Assembly: GCA_013054445.1 (NCBI GenBank)
Contig: JAAMPI010000038.1
Span: 21,380-85,379 of the forward strand
Source: Cudoniella acicularis
Lineage: Eukaryota; Ascomycota; Leotiomycetes; Helotiales; Helotiaceae
DNA length: 64,000 bases
Direction: 5' to 3'
Positions within the stretch are counted from its first letter, which is position 1. Each line of letters begins with the position of its first letter. Shown here in pieces: positions 31,617-42,958 of the stretch. The notes beneath the pieces are model-generated. The model was not told the DNA's origin. It did not search any database and saw only the letters and a list, made by a program, of their open reading frames with translations. The translations under genes and the position numbers were made by a program.

Positions 31617-33430
31617 GCTGCTGCAAAGAGCTTGCTTGGGCGAGATCAATTGATGGAGGTCGACATGCGATTGAGGTCAATTCGACGATTAACTTTGTAG
31701 GGCGGAGAAGGAAGAGGAGCTCGCTGCCACCCAAACAAAGCAAACCTGATTCAACCGACTGTAGACCACTAGCCCGTGGGAGGATCGCAACAAAAGTGGT
31801 GGAGTGAGATCTTTTGTCACCTGCGGCTTGCTTCGTAGGGCAAGGTGGTTGGGAGCGAGACTTGGGAATGGTTTAAAGTGCAGCTGTGAAAGCTCCAAGT
31901 GGAACGAAAGTGGGAGCTCTGAACACCTGGTAGCGTATGACGACGACGCTAGAACAAAGCTAACCTTAGAAGGCTGCTATAGCTACCCGAGACCGTGTCT
32001 TGTGGCGGAAGAGTGAGAAGACGAATATTAATGTGTCAAAAGTATGGATAAAATTAAATTGCCTCGCAAAACAATTTCATGGAATTATGGAAGTCTCTAC
32101 ATCAGTGTCCAGGTCGGCAGGGGATGCCACGGCCGGTTCTCCTGAACAAAGCACTCCGAATGACGATTGCTTAGGCAGTCCGAAGCTGGAAAAAACAGGG
32201 TTCACGGCACTGGGACAGCCAGGGTTGCATTTAAGCACGCCCATGATCCGCAGCAAGCGTAGCAAGCTCCCCCATTTCTTCCTGCTTTTTCAGCAGTACA
32301 GGGGGTCATTCATGATTCTATGGCCTGGTGAGGGTCGGAGGGTCGCAATAATCGGCCATTATTGTTCAGATGCTTTTTCAACGCCCCTTCGGACTCTGCC
32401 CTCTCTAGGTTTTACCTACAGTAGGTCTTGCAATTGTTGCTATGCATGCGTTATCAGCTGTCACTTCATGAGCTGGCAAAGACATGTCTCAAGCAGGGCC
32501 GCTCGGCGCTCTTCCAGCTCTTCCAGTGCTTGACCCACTATTGTATTGACTCTGGTGTCACTGGTGTCACTGGTGTCACTGCTCTGATATCACGACACTG
32601 CTCGCACTGCACTTGCGTGCAGCCATCTTATCAGCAGCCCAGAAACTCCTCTAGTTTTTTTCTGCTTTTTCCCACCCCGAGCCCATCTTTATCTTCCACT
32701 GCTCGAACGAGAACTTCTCTTTCCCTTCAGTCTCCATAAGATACGGAGTGCGTGCCCTTCTGCCCTCTCCCGTCTTCCCGACTACAGACGCATCCGGCGA
32801 CATTCCAACGTGGAGCTGTTGGATACCATGCTGGTGTACCGAACGAGACATCAACATCTCTTTTCGATTGGAGCAGCACATGCGGCTTTGTTCAAGGCCC
32901 ACAGGCGCCCTGTTTTTATTCCGGTCCGGCGTCTAGGACGGTTGAGAAGCACCTCCGAAGAATGAAGAGTATAGTATCTCTGCTTCTGCTTGGCCTTCCT
33001 TTGTCCTTCCTTCATCCATTCACCCAAGATGGAAAATCCTACCTGCAGTCACGGCTACTCTCCAGGGCTTACGATACCACATACCACCCTGATTATCTGA
33101 CATCACGTGATAGATAGCCCGATAAGGGTCATCTGTGAACCATTTAGGGACCCCTGAAACCTGCAGTGGGGCACCAACTGACAGCAAGGATTCGTGGGTC
33201 TACCGTATCCGTTCGTAGGTGATGCAACGAAGCATTCTCATTGTCTGTACTTCTTCAGCAGTAAAAGATTACGGTGGTGGAGTCGCGGTGACCTGCCGCT
33301 CTTCGAGAAGGTGCCCTTCAAGTTCCAAACACATTACTCGTAACCTTAACCCTCATTCCCACCGCTGTGTCTTTCCACCCCAATTCACCTCTCTGCAGTT
33401 TCGAGACGGCCGCCTCCTGGACGCGCGGAG
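31617..33430. other. Divergent promoter region
   Basis: Tricalbin is transcribed leftwards and the next gene rightwards, so both promoters lie here. Pyrimidine-rich tracts (32650-32740, 33340-33400) fit fungal 5' leaders. No gene is supported. Confidence 0.45.
32553..32579. repeat. 9-bp repeat, three copies
   Basis: TGGTGTCAC is repeated exactly three times in tandem in the divergent promoter region. Confidence 0.8.
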
Positions 33431-36400
33431 ATGGAGGAGCCACCGATTGCTGGCAAGGAGAACGAAAAGAAGCCCAAGAGCCGGTTTATGGGCAAGCTGT
33501 TTAAAGAGAAAGAGAAGAAGCTTGCAATGGACAACAATGTGGACGATTTTCTTCATGGACCGCAAGATAAAGCACCTTTGATGCCGGCTTCTGCTGGCCA
33601 TCCGCCGCCCCTTTCTCGAATTGATACCATTAATGCTCGTCGATGGCCCACTGCTGCTGAGATACAACACACACGGAGGACACGAGGGCGATCTGCCAGT
33701 CCCAAGAGAAGCAAGAAAGGACTTGCTGTGAGGTTTACAGATAATCAGCCCGAGGTGATTGGGGAGGGTGGTGATGAAGCAACTACGCCAGTATCCGAGA
33801 TTGGGGCGAGGAGAAGAGCACATTCGCATCCGGTGGGGTCTCATCCAACACCAGACCAAGTTTTACTGCCTGCCAAAGCATCAGACTCGGTCGATGGCCC
33901 CGGGACCTTTGACGATTTTCGACCAGGGCCGCTCCGTCGTACACAGACAGGTTATGAGTCTATTTCAGAACAAAGTGGCACGGCTGGAAGTGTCAGTGGG
34001 ACATCGTCAGATATCCTAAAACCTATGCTACCTAGTGATGGGGTTTTGAAAGGCCAACCATTCGACCCAACATCTTTTGCTGCTAGGGTCAAGGCAGATA
34101 TGCGGTCTGGCGAAGGCAAGGCTCTTGTATCCGTTGCTGCATATTCGCCGGAGAATAATCAGCTAAAGCCGGATTCATTAGGGTTTGATTCTGATCTCAC
34201 TCCTCAACTCGACGAGTTACGCATCAACACAATGAGAAATAGTTACATCTCAACGCCACCCACTGCTCCCGGACCCCGTCAAGCTGCAGACTCTCAGACG
34301 CCCACGCCCTCAGCTACCCAGAAATCGACCCCGGTATCAGTGGTATTAGAGAGCCCAGCACCACTCTCGCGAGCGTCAACATTGCAGGGAGCCGCTATTG
34401 CCCTTGTCGAAGATGCCCTAGAAGACTTCTCGAGAAGAGTTGCTCATTTATTTACATTGTTTCGTTTATCCACAGAGTCTGTTAAACCTCTCCCACAATG
34501 TTCACTGGAGGAACTTGTGCGAGCAGCCCTATGGTGGTTTTTGAAAGGGAGAATGAACCTTGAGGCTAGAGTGAGGGAACGGCCAGCGAGTCCGCAAGGC
34601 CAAAAGACCAGACTTTTCGCCTTACAACAAGCTTACGCCGATCTTGCCAAGTCATTGTGGATCGCTGAAAAAGTAACCCCACAACGTCCAGAAGTTATGG
34701 ATAGATCCGCAGTCAGTGATTCGAATTCGTCCTTGACCAGCGTTTTGGAGGCACGCCAGAGTATCATATCAAATCTTAGGAAGTTGACCATGTCAATGAA
34801 ACGAAACGGCTTCCTACCACCAGATGCAGACGACGCACCGTTGCCACAAGGCTTGGACAATTCAATATGGATTGTTGGCGAAGGTAGTCACTCATTAGCA
34901 GCTAGTCAGAGGCCCAGCGGAATAGTGGCTTTATTAGATGCCTTTCCATTGGGAGATTCGAATCAAAATTTCCACTTTGGCAGGGTATTCATTGAGGGTA
35001 TCTTGGAAGAAGAAGCTGCATCGCAACACTATCGATGTCCAGTTGTGATGTCTTTGGTTCGTGCACAAAAAGAGAAAGAGCTGAGTGCTATTGTTGCTAG
35101 TCAAGATGGATTACTCAAATTATGCATTCAAAAGGACAGAACACAAGGACCTACATGGGACGATGTATCATGGCAACCAAAATACAATTCTCTCAAGGTG
35201 GGGCTCCCTAGAAGCTTTGTCCTCCGCCTGCACTGTTCCGAGCAAGATTTTAGGACAATTTGGGGTATTTATGACTACCAAGCCAAGGTCCATGCAAGTC
35301 TCATTCAACGGCGAGATGAATCAGTTATATTTGAAGCCATCATCAAAAGCTTCAAATACATTGATCCAAATCCCGAATCAAGATTCCCGAAGGAGGCCTT
35401 GCCTAATTGTTATCTGAGGGTATTTGAAAAGGTATTGGTGGAGAAAACCGGGTCAGGAACTCGATCTATGCACCGTGGTTTTAGACTTGCTCTAAACACC
35501 AGTCCCAAGACAAAAGGATTGAGGGGTATAGACCAAGATATCCCACCAAACCAGCCCCTTGAGTTTGGCTTCCTTCGGGGTGAGGATGGTCAACCGGCTA
35601 TACTGTTAAATTTCGTGACCCCCAAAACCCGTTATAGAATCGTCATGACTTTCGGTGAGACCAGTGAACGAGCACGTCTCCACCAGCTTCTCACAGGCAC
35701 AGCACTCGGAGGCGGGGAGGATGTTGTTGCCGAAGCATCAATGAAAGCCTTTGCTATTGCGAGTTATTCTGCAATCGAGAAAGATTCCCCATGTCTCAAA
35801 ACCCTCGACTGGCAAGGTTTTCGAGTCATCAACGAAGATAATGGCGATATCCAGGATAGCAAGACTGTTCTCTCGGATCATTTGCGTGTTGCCATTGATT
35901 TCAAGACCGGAAGCCTCACTGATCGCATCAACATCGAGCCTGGTGAACTGAAGATTAGGCTTGATGTTAAGAGCTCCAAACAATTAAAAGTTTTTCGACG
36001 GCCACAACAAGACATGACATTATCAGTGGTAGAGTCGCAAGTATCGCAAGAGCTCCCACATGAGCTTACGGAACTCCTCCAAACCATTGCCAAGTCACCA
36101 TCAACCCGTACCTACTTGTTCCCCGGTCTTCAGGAACTGCACCTGTTCCAATCTGCCATAACAGGTTTCGTTGTGCTTTATGATGGAATGGCAACGTCTT
36201 TTAACATAGCACGTCGAAGGATGGTCGTTCCTATATACAAAAAGTGGGATGCTGCTTCGACACGAATTCAAGTAGTTCAGCGAGAGAAGTTGGTACAACT
36301 CGTTGCATTTTTCGAAAACTTTAACCACGGCGATTGCATGAATTTCGCACTCAAATCTACCGATACTTTTGAGAGTTCAAGCCGCGGTGGCAAATACACT

Positions 36401-36598
36401 CTCAGGATAGTTGATGCCAAATTTGCACTTCCCAAAGCATACCGGGAAGGTGAGGAGGCGGTTGGTCATGAATTCGTCTGCTTGGATATGCCAGAGTACC
36501 CTGGAGAACATGATGACATAACGATTGTTTTTGATACCGAAACTGGTATGTATTTTCCTGTTCTCTCGAACGCCGTTCTACAAACTAACTTGGCTTAA
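33431..36598 (+). CDS. Large conserved-looking protein of unknown function
   Basis: A single uninterrupted frame of 1055 residues without introns. Residues 1-330 are basic/Pro/Ser-rich and disordered, starting with a Lys-rich segment (SRFMGKLFKEKEKK) and containing many SP/TP sites. From about residue 330 the protein is ordered: helical segments (ALEDFSRRVAHLFTLFRLS; WWFLKGRMNLEARVRER), then mixed alpha/beta blocks with VIFEAIIKSFKYIDP, GFLRGEDGQPAILLNFVTP and, near the end, LVQLVAFFENFNHGDCMNF. No signal peptide, membrane helix or catalytic motif is visible. Balanced composition and clean length argue for a real, conserved protein; I do not recognise its family. Confidence 0.8.
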   Translation: MEEPPIAGKENEKKPKSRFMGKLFKEKEKKLAMDNNVDDFLHGPQDKAPLMPASAGHPPPLSRIDTINARRWPTAAEIQHTRRTRGRSASPKRSKKGLAVRFTDNQPEVIGEGGDEATTPVSEIGARRRAHSHPVGSHPTPDQVLLPAKASDSVDGPGTFDDFRPGPLRRTQTGYESISEQSGTAGSVSGTSSDILKPMLPSDGVLKGQPFDPTSFAARVKADMRSGEGKALVSVAAYSPENNQLKPDSLGFDSDLTPQLDELRINTMRNSYISTPPTAPGPRQAADSQTPTPSATQKSTPVSVVLESPAPLSRASTLQGAAIALVEDALEDFSRRVAHLFTLFRLSTESVKPLPQCSLEELVRAALWWFLKGRMNLEARVRERPASPQGQKTRLFALQQAYADLAKSLWIAEKVTPQRPEVMDRSAVSDSNSSLTSVLEARQSIISNLRKLTMSMKRNGFLPPDADDAPLPQGLDNSIWIVGEGSHSLAASQRPSGIVALLDAFPLGDSNQNFHFGRVFIEGILEEEAASQHYRCPVVMSLVRAQKEKELSAIVASQDGLLKLCIQKDRTQGPTWDDVSWQPKYNSLKVGLPRSFVLRLHCSEQDFRTIWGIYDYQAKVHASLIQRRDESVIFEAIIKSFKYIDPNPESRFPKEALPNCYLRVFEKVLVEKTGSGTRSMHRGFRLALNTSPKTKGLRGIDQDIPPNQPLEFGFLRGEDGQPAILLNFVTPKTRYRIVMTFGETSERARLHQLLTGTALGGGEDVVAEASMKAFAIASYSAIEKDSPCLKTLDWQGFRVINEDNGDIQDSKTVLSDHLRVAIDFKTGSLTDRINIEPGELKIRLDVKSSKQLKVFRRPQQDMTLSVVESQVSQELPHELTELLQTIAKSPSTRTYLFPGLQELHLFQSAITGFVVLYDGMATSFNIARRRMVVPIYKKWDAASTRIQVVQREKLVQLVAFFENFNHGDCMNFALKSTDTFESSSRGGKYTLRIVDAKFALPKAYREGEEAVGHEFVCLDMPEYPGEHDDITIVFDTETGMYFPVLSNAVLQTNLA

Positions 36599-38122
36599 GA
36601 ACGCGAAAAGTTTGAAAAAGCATTGCCGGCGCCGGTGAAGATTGCATCACGGATGGGGTCTACCAGAAGGTAAAGGTGGCTGACCCTTGACAGGATTTTG
36701 GTTATGAAGCAAAAGCAAAGCATATGGGCATTTATTGGAGTATGGTTATTTAGCATTTTGGGCATGATATCCTGGCGCTCTTGGCGGAGGCACTGATGCC
36801 GGTGATCATAAAGGGTAGAGTAGCAGTCATTGTGACGAAGCTAAGATTCAAAACACACCACCATTGTCCTGCTGGGTAGAAACCATCTAAGGCGCTGGCT
36901 TTGGTCTTTTTGGATTTTGAGCAGTTGACGTGGCAGACGGGCGGCCAAGGGGAAGTCGACACTGCGTTATACCAGCGTGTCAAATCAGTGTTTATTCCCT
37001 CTCTGGCATTCTGGCATCAGCTGTGAAGGATTTCATCCTTTGGGCCAATGTGATCCTTCTCCATAATTCTGAGGCACATCATAGGCCAGGCTTTGGATCA
37101 CTCGAAGATGCCAAAAATAGGCTCCTTCGGCACCCAATCACGCCTCGGCGTGGACTGTGGTGCTCCATAAACTTGTAGACGCAACGCCACTTAGAAACAT
37201 CCACACTTTTGCTTGTGGAGGCTGTGGCTGTGGCTGCTGGCGCCCGGACTCTGGAGGCTCCAGTGAGTAACTGTTCCACCGACTCTACGATCTGGGAAAT
37301 CGATCACAGGTGTTGAAGTGCGGAGGGGAAAGAAGCAAAGCAGCGACCGGTCTCGTAAATTCCTGAGACACGGATGACCGTGACTGTGGACCTGGAGTCC
37401 TGGACGTTTGACTTTTGGTAGAAAATTCCTCAATACGAGCTTCTCCATTTGGTGCACGGCGCATCGTGATTCGTCCCTTGTTTTCTGTCTGTGCACACTA
37501 AATACCTTGAACTCTCCTGAATGCTGAATGCCCTCTTAAGGTTCCGAGTCCCAAATCCCAACAACGCACAACATATCGGCCGCCAAATCTTTGCACGCCC
37601 AGGCATCTGGTGAGTGCCACATTCAAAAACCGAGCGCGGAACTGTGGCGCAAAAGGTCCCACGAGGCGCACTTTTTGGTCGATAAAGCAATTTGGAAATC
37701 CCTATCTCACTCGTTTCAAGATCAGTCGGGCACCTTGCAAGTTACAACAGACAGACGGCGAACCACGCCGTATCGCCACCTCATCAGCGACTCTTCCACG
37801 GTCCACCACTGAACCACGCCCGGCGAAAGCTCACAATGTCTTTCTAGGCACGTCGTTTCGGAGCCGCCATCACCCTTCGTCGGATGTCACGACGTCTCTT
37901 GATGCCAATGCCATGGAAAAGTTGGAATCCAATTATCAGGCCATCCAGGAACACCGCGATGACCGTGTTGCACGAAGAGAGAACCATGGCGCGATAACAA
38001 CGTCTGCGGAGTGGAGAGCATCATGGCAAACTGCGCGGTGCGATACTGGCATCGAACGGGTTTCCAACACCTCCACTTTCCCGCCATACTCGCCATTTCA
38101 AACTTGGAGTCGAACAAAAGAC
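36599..38122. other. Intergenic, 5' region of the ML/TRP-like gene
   Basis: No independent gene is supported. The frame of the downstream gene is open without a stop from 37610, but that stretch reads as basic low-quality sequence and the signal-peptide-bearing ATG at 38123 is a better start. Confidence 0.45.
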
Positions 38123-41100
38123 ATGTCGCCCCCATTGCGGCGGCAGAGACGGTGGTTCAACACATTTGGATACATTCTTGGGATCTTCAGTCTTTGGATT
38201 ATCCCAGCAACTGCCGTCTTCATTGACTTTGAGAACTGTCTTTCGCAGTCAGTCCAAAACGAAGGCCCGTTGTTGCAGTTACAATTTGTTCCTTATTTCG
38301 TAGACGCCGTCTTCAACACCACGGATCCGAGCCACAATTTACAACTTACTGTGTATGGGAATGTTACCGGTTCGGGTCCAGAACCAACGTCGAGAAGAGT
38401 TTTACCACCGTGGAACGATACGTTATATTGGAATAGCAATCAAACAGATCTTGGGGGGAAGTTTGAAAACATCCCAGACCCGACCGCGGATTTTCCCAAG
38501 TTCACCACTCTGTTCAACAAAGTCGATGTTCTTACGTATGAACCGTACAACAATACAGTCAATTTCTGCGATCAGCTTGTGAACACTCCTTGTCCTCTTA
38601 GTCCCAACTTTTCCCTCAACCTGTAAGCTAAGTCCTTTTGGAGACGTTTAACGAGCCGTCTTCTAACCGTGTTTTCAATCCCAGAAGCAGTCCATACGAA
38701 CTTCCAGCATTTGGCTTTTCGAATAACTTCTACTCATCCTACGCTTTTACATCATTTACGGCAACACTGTTAATCAAATATGGAGACCCGGATGCCACAT
38801 CCGTGGGATGTATATCAGCGAACGTTACTCCGGATCTTGGGAGTGGCCTAGGCGCGATTCTTACATTTATTCCTCTCGTTGTCCTCATATTCGTTGGAAT
38901 TGCGACAGCCTTCGCAGCAGTTTTCAGTCCGTGGGGCACAACGGATACCTTTCGTTGGACTTCAAATTATGGGAGGGATGAGGACCTTCTTCGATTGGTC
39001 ACACCTGGTTTTGGTGACTGCTTGCAATATATACAATTCGTGGTCCTTACTGGTGGTCTAACTCTAAACTACCCTGGATTTTATCAACCCATTGTCAGCA
39101 AGGTGGCATGGTCCGCCCTCATGTTCAACCAAAGTTTTGTTAGTGTTGGACCCGGAATTGATAGCGTCGTGGATGGAATGTACGTTACTCACGGCGACTA
39201 TGGACTCGATCGGCTTCGACAGCTAGTTGGCATGCTAAATGTGGATGATGTATGGGCTGGAATGGCTGTATGGCTCCTTGTCATCATTGGTATCGTGCTT
39301 GCCTTCATCCAATTGGGGTTCCTCTTTCGATGGATACATCGGCATGTCAACAATACCCAGGAAGAGGATTTGAGAGCCAAGAACATGCCATTTTCCGTTG
39401 GCAATGTGATTAGGATCGTCTTCAACTATTTTCTCCTTCCTATCGTTGCTCTGTCCATGTTCCAATTGGTCGTTGCCTCAAACTCACCTGCTTTCACAGT
39501 CGCCTTGGCTGTGGTAATGCTCGCGCTTATAGTTGGATTTGCCATCTGGCTTCTCTATCTCATCGCGTCGACTCGACCCAAATCATATCTCTTTGACGAT
39601 CTACCGACTGTCCTACTCTACGGATCGTTGTATAACACCTATTCCGACAATGCAGCTTCTTTTGCATTAATCCCGGTCCTCCTGACTTTCGTTCGAGGGG
39701 TGGCAATTGGAGCTGTGCAACCTTCTGGAATAGCTCAACTCGCTCTGCTTGCTATTTGCGAGGTTATTTTTATTTTGACGCTGCACGCCTTTAGGCCATT
39801 TCACTCTCCGACTTCAATGAACGCATTCCACACTTTCTTCTCCTTCGTCAGACTTGCCATTGTTCTTCTGATGATATCCTTTGCACCTTCATTAGGTGTC
39901 ACAGATGGACCAAAAGGCTGGATTGGTTATGCAATTCTTTTGATGCATGCTATAGTACTGATCTGTGGCTTTCTGCTTAATGCCATTCAGACAATTGTGG
40001 AAGTAGCCGCTCGAATGGCGGGGGCTGGTGGTGATGAAAGTGGTGCAGCTCGAGGCGGGCTAGTCAAGGTGTTTGGCATGCGTCAGCTTTCCAGACGGCT
40101 GCCTCGTAGGGATGCAGCAATATCGAGGCAAAGCCAGTTGTCTAGTGCTGCTATGTTGGACTCTGAGAATGATAGAAAGGCTTACATAATGGATGGTGGA
40201 AGACTTAGGAGCCAATCAGCGGGCAGCGCTGGTGTGCTTCTGAACAGACAGAGTACAGGACTCGATTCAATTGCCATCGATGCGTATGGAGCAATGCCGC
40301 CACATCATATTGGGAGTGGGGCCAGCTCACATACCCCAACGACACCTGGAGAAGCCAGCACATTCTCGTTTCTACCTTCTGCAGCGGCACCTTCTGGTTT
40401 GGGTCGGAATCGAGGTCCAATAATCGGCCTGACGCAGGCAGAAACTGCTGATCCTTATTACAGACCACCTAGATTCAGAAGACCAACAATTGATGCCTAC
40501 TCACCTGGTGCAAGAAGTAGGGGCTCATGGGCTAGTGGAGATTGGGTGGCCAAGAGGTGGAGTCAACCGGAATCCGGCGCTGTAGAAGCAGCTGAAGAAG
40601 GGCCATCTATATCTGGGAGAGCAACACCCGTTCCGCAACCACCACTGGATGGCAGTCCCGAGCCACGACGCTCCAAAGCTGACTACACAACCCGTGAAGT
40701 GGATTTCTATTATGGCGTGCGAGGCCCTGCTCTCAACGCGAATGTTCCGAGTCGCAGGATAAAGACAGGCCCTGCAGATCCCACGGGCCCAGCAGCCTCT
40801 GCAGCGGGTTGGTTCAAGGGCCTCTTTGGTGGAAAGACGAAGGAAAAAGGCAAAGGATTTGAGGTTGTTCGTAGTTCGAGGATGCCACCGGGAATGAAGC
40901 GCCCAGGACAAGAGTCTCCTCCTGAAGGGGTTCCCGTCGCGACTGGAGGTATCCGAAATGGACCTATCGATTCTGATACAGAGTCTGTTCGGCCACGACC
41001 TCGATCAGATACTGGAACTACTGCCCCGGAGTCTGCGCACGAAGACGATAATTTAGTCAGCCCGATAGAGTCAGGAGAGGATGATGACGAAGATTATGAT

Positions 41101-41688
41101 GACGGCGATTTTGAAATTCACAGAATCTCGGATATTCCTCCCACGCTGCCAGGGATTGAACTTCCTGGAGGAGGCATTGAGCTACCGAGCAGGTTTCCTT
41201 CAAAGGCGACATCAAAAGCTAGCTCAAGAAGAGCAAAACCGACTGATGCGCCTCTGGTGCCAGGACTACCTACCCGCCTTCCTTCTCGCAAGCCATCGGT
41301 CCCTCGAAAAAGCTCGAGGAGGAAATCTCAAAATGCCGATCTCGCGCAACCAAGTGCTCATCTTCTTTCTCAGCATAAGGCTCAAGGATCACTTGATTCC
41401 TCACGACTGCCCTTCGAGCGATCGAATTCGCACAATAGACAATCCACTATATCAACGAACTCGAGCATGGTCACACCAGATCCAGGTCACTCACGAACTC
41501 CTTCTTCGGTACTAGGGAATTTCTCGGCTGATTTCAGAGATGACCGACCGACGAGTGTAGGCTTTGTAAACCACCATAGCATTCAGACCATCAACCAGAT
41601 CGAAAACCCGGATTTTCTGGGTACTTCTGCTGAAGTTGTGGATGGTCGAAACAGTGGTGCTTCTTCGATGGAGCACCCACGACATTGA
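38123..41688 (+). CDS. ML-like/TRP-like membrane protein (Flc/Pkd2 family)
   Basis: Exons 38123-38622 and 38685-41688 join in phase (CT|A) across a GTAAGC..CCCAG intron, giving 1167 residues. The start MSPPLRRQRRWFNTFGYILG leads into a signal sequence, then a lumenal ML-like domain beginning FIDFENCLSQSV with N-glycosylation sites. A multi-span region from about residue 230 follows, with helices such as LIPVLLTFVRGVAIGAV. The last 450 residues are a disordered, Ser/Pro-rich and partly acidic (EDDDEDYDDGDFE) cytosolic tail. Members of this fungal family act in cell-wall integrity, calcium signalling or flavin/lipid handling at ER or plasma membrane; the exact role here is not known. The start at 38123 was chosen because it gives the signal peptide. 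Confidence 0.8.
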
Positions 41689-42958
41689 TCCCTTTCGACG
41701 TACATAAGACCCGATCATCACAATATTGATTGTTCTTTGCACCTGAACGAATTTTCTTTTTTTTTTAATAGTAAAAGTCCCCGTCGGCGTTCAGAATGCA
41801 TATGTTTTCGCCCTGTATGTATATAGGCGGCTGGAGTATATGGGGGCGGGCGGTCTGTTATGCCACACATGGGTTTTATGGCTATCAGGAAGTTTGGCTA
41901 TTGGGTGCTGGAAAGGCTGGGAGGAAACATAATCGTGTATTCTGTTTATATACACTTACGCCTAATAAATCAAGGAACATTGAAATACCTTCTTCCCGGT
42001 TTTGAAGCCTATAATTTCTACAGCCTCGAATACTCACTTCCCGTGGCATTGCGAAACTCAAATTTCCAAATTTCTTTGTATTTAAAGTAAAGCGTCAATC
42101 CTTTCTGCACTCTTCGGGTGATTGTGTATTCACGAATTCAACGTGGGATCACATGAGGCCCTGATTGGGGAACCGCTTTGCTAGAGAAGCACACCGCTTG
42201 TCGAGATTGAGCTCAAATACTGTAAGTTTTCGCTTGGCAACCACACGCATTCTGCGAATCTCAAAAAGAAGCTGGTGCCTCGGACACTGTGGTGCATATA
42301 TGTACTGTTCTGCCTATGCGAGGCAGAGTCTCGAGCACCACTTTCGGCGTGAGAGTTGAGACGAACGACAGGGAAGCTTTGATCTTGTAACCCCGCTTCT
42401 TGCGAGCTTGCGAGAGTGCCACGCTTCCACGCTGCAACCAGGAACGTGATTGTAAGGGAACCTTTTAGAGATTTGGATCAGTTAAATATCAGATTGTATA
42501 TATTCACAGTCTTGTGTAGAAGAATAAGAGCGTGCGTGTTATTGTAACAATAAGAGTGAGTCTGAGCGTCTTACGGCTTGATTCACTCCCCCTCCCCACT
42601 GAAGCGATGACGAGGACAGCCAAGAACCCCACCAATACTTCAACCACTTCTCCGACCCCTAGCCACGCAACTGGGCAAACCTTTCTGAATACAGTAGTGC
42701 GCCAACCACAGAGCCCAACTACGAAGCCCTTGCACTCGGTCAGATTTTCGCCCTGCGTCATTTGCCTGCGCTGTCCACCGTCCGCTCCCCGTTTTTCGGC
42801 CTGGAGTTGATGATACATGGAAGTTTCTTAATATTATCAACGCAACGATACGCAACAAGCACGGCTCGACAGCCTTGTGAGCATACGTACCTGCACGACG
42901 ACAACACCATAAACAAGGACTTGAAGCATACTTGAAGGATCGAGGAATCGCTGTGAAG
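41689..42958. other. Intergenic
   Basis: No supported gene. A T12-type run at about 41756-41767 may belong to the 3' region of the ML/TRP-like gene. Short frames at 42500-42960 lack motifs. Confidence 0.45.

Noticed and set aside
37610..38122. Upstream in-frame extension of the ML/TRP-like gene
   Set aside because: The ATG at 38123 yields a proper signal peptide; the extension is basic and featureless.
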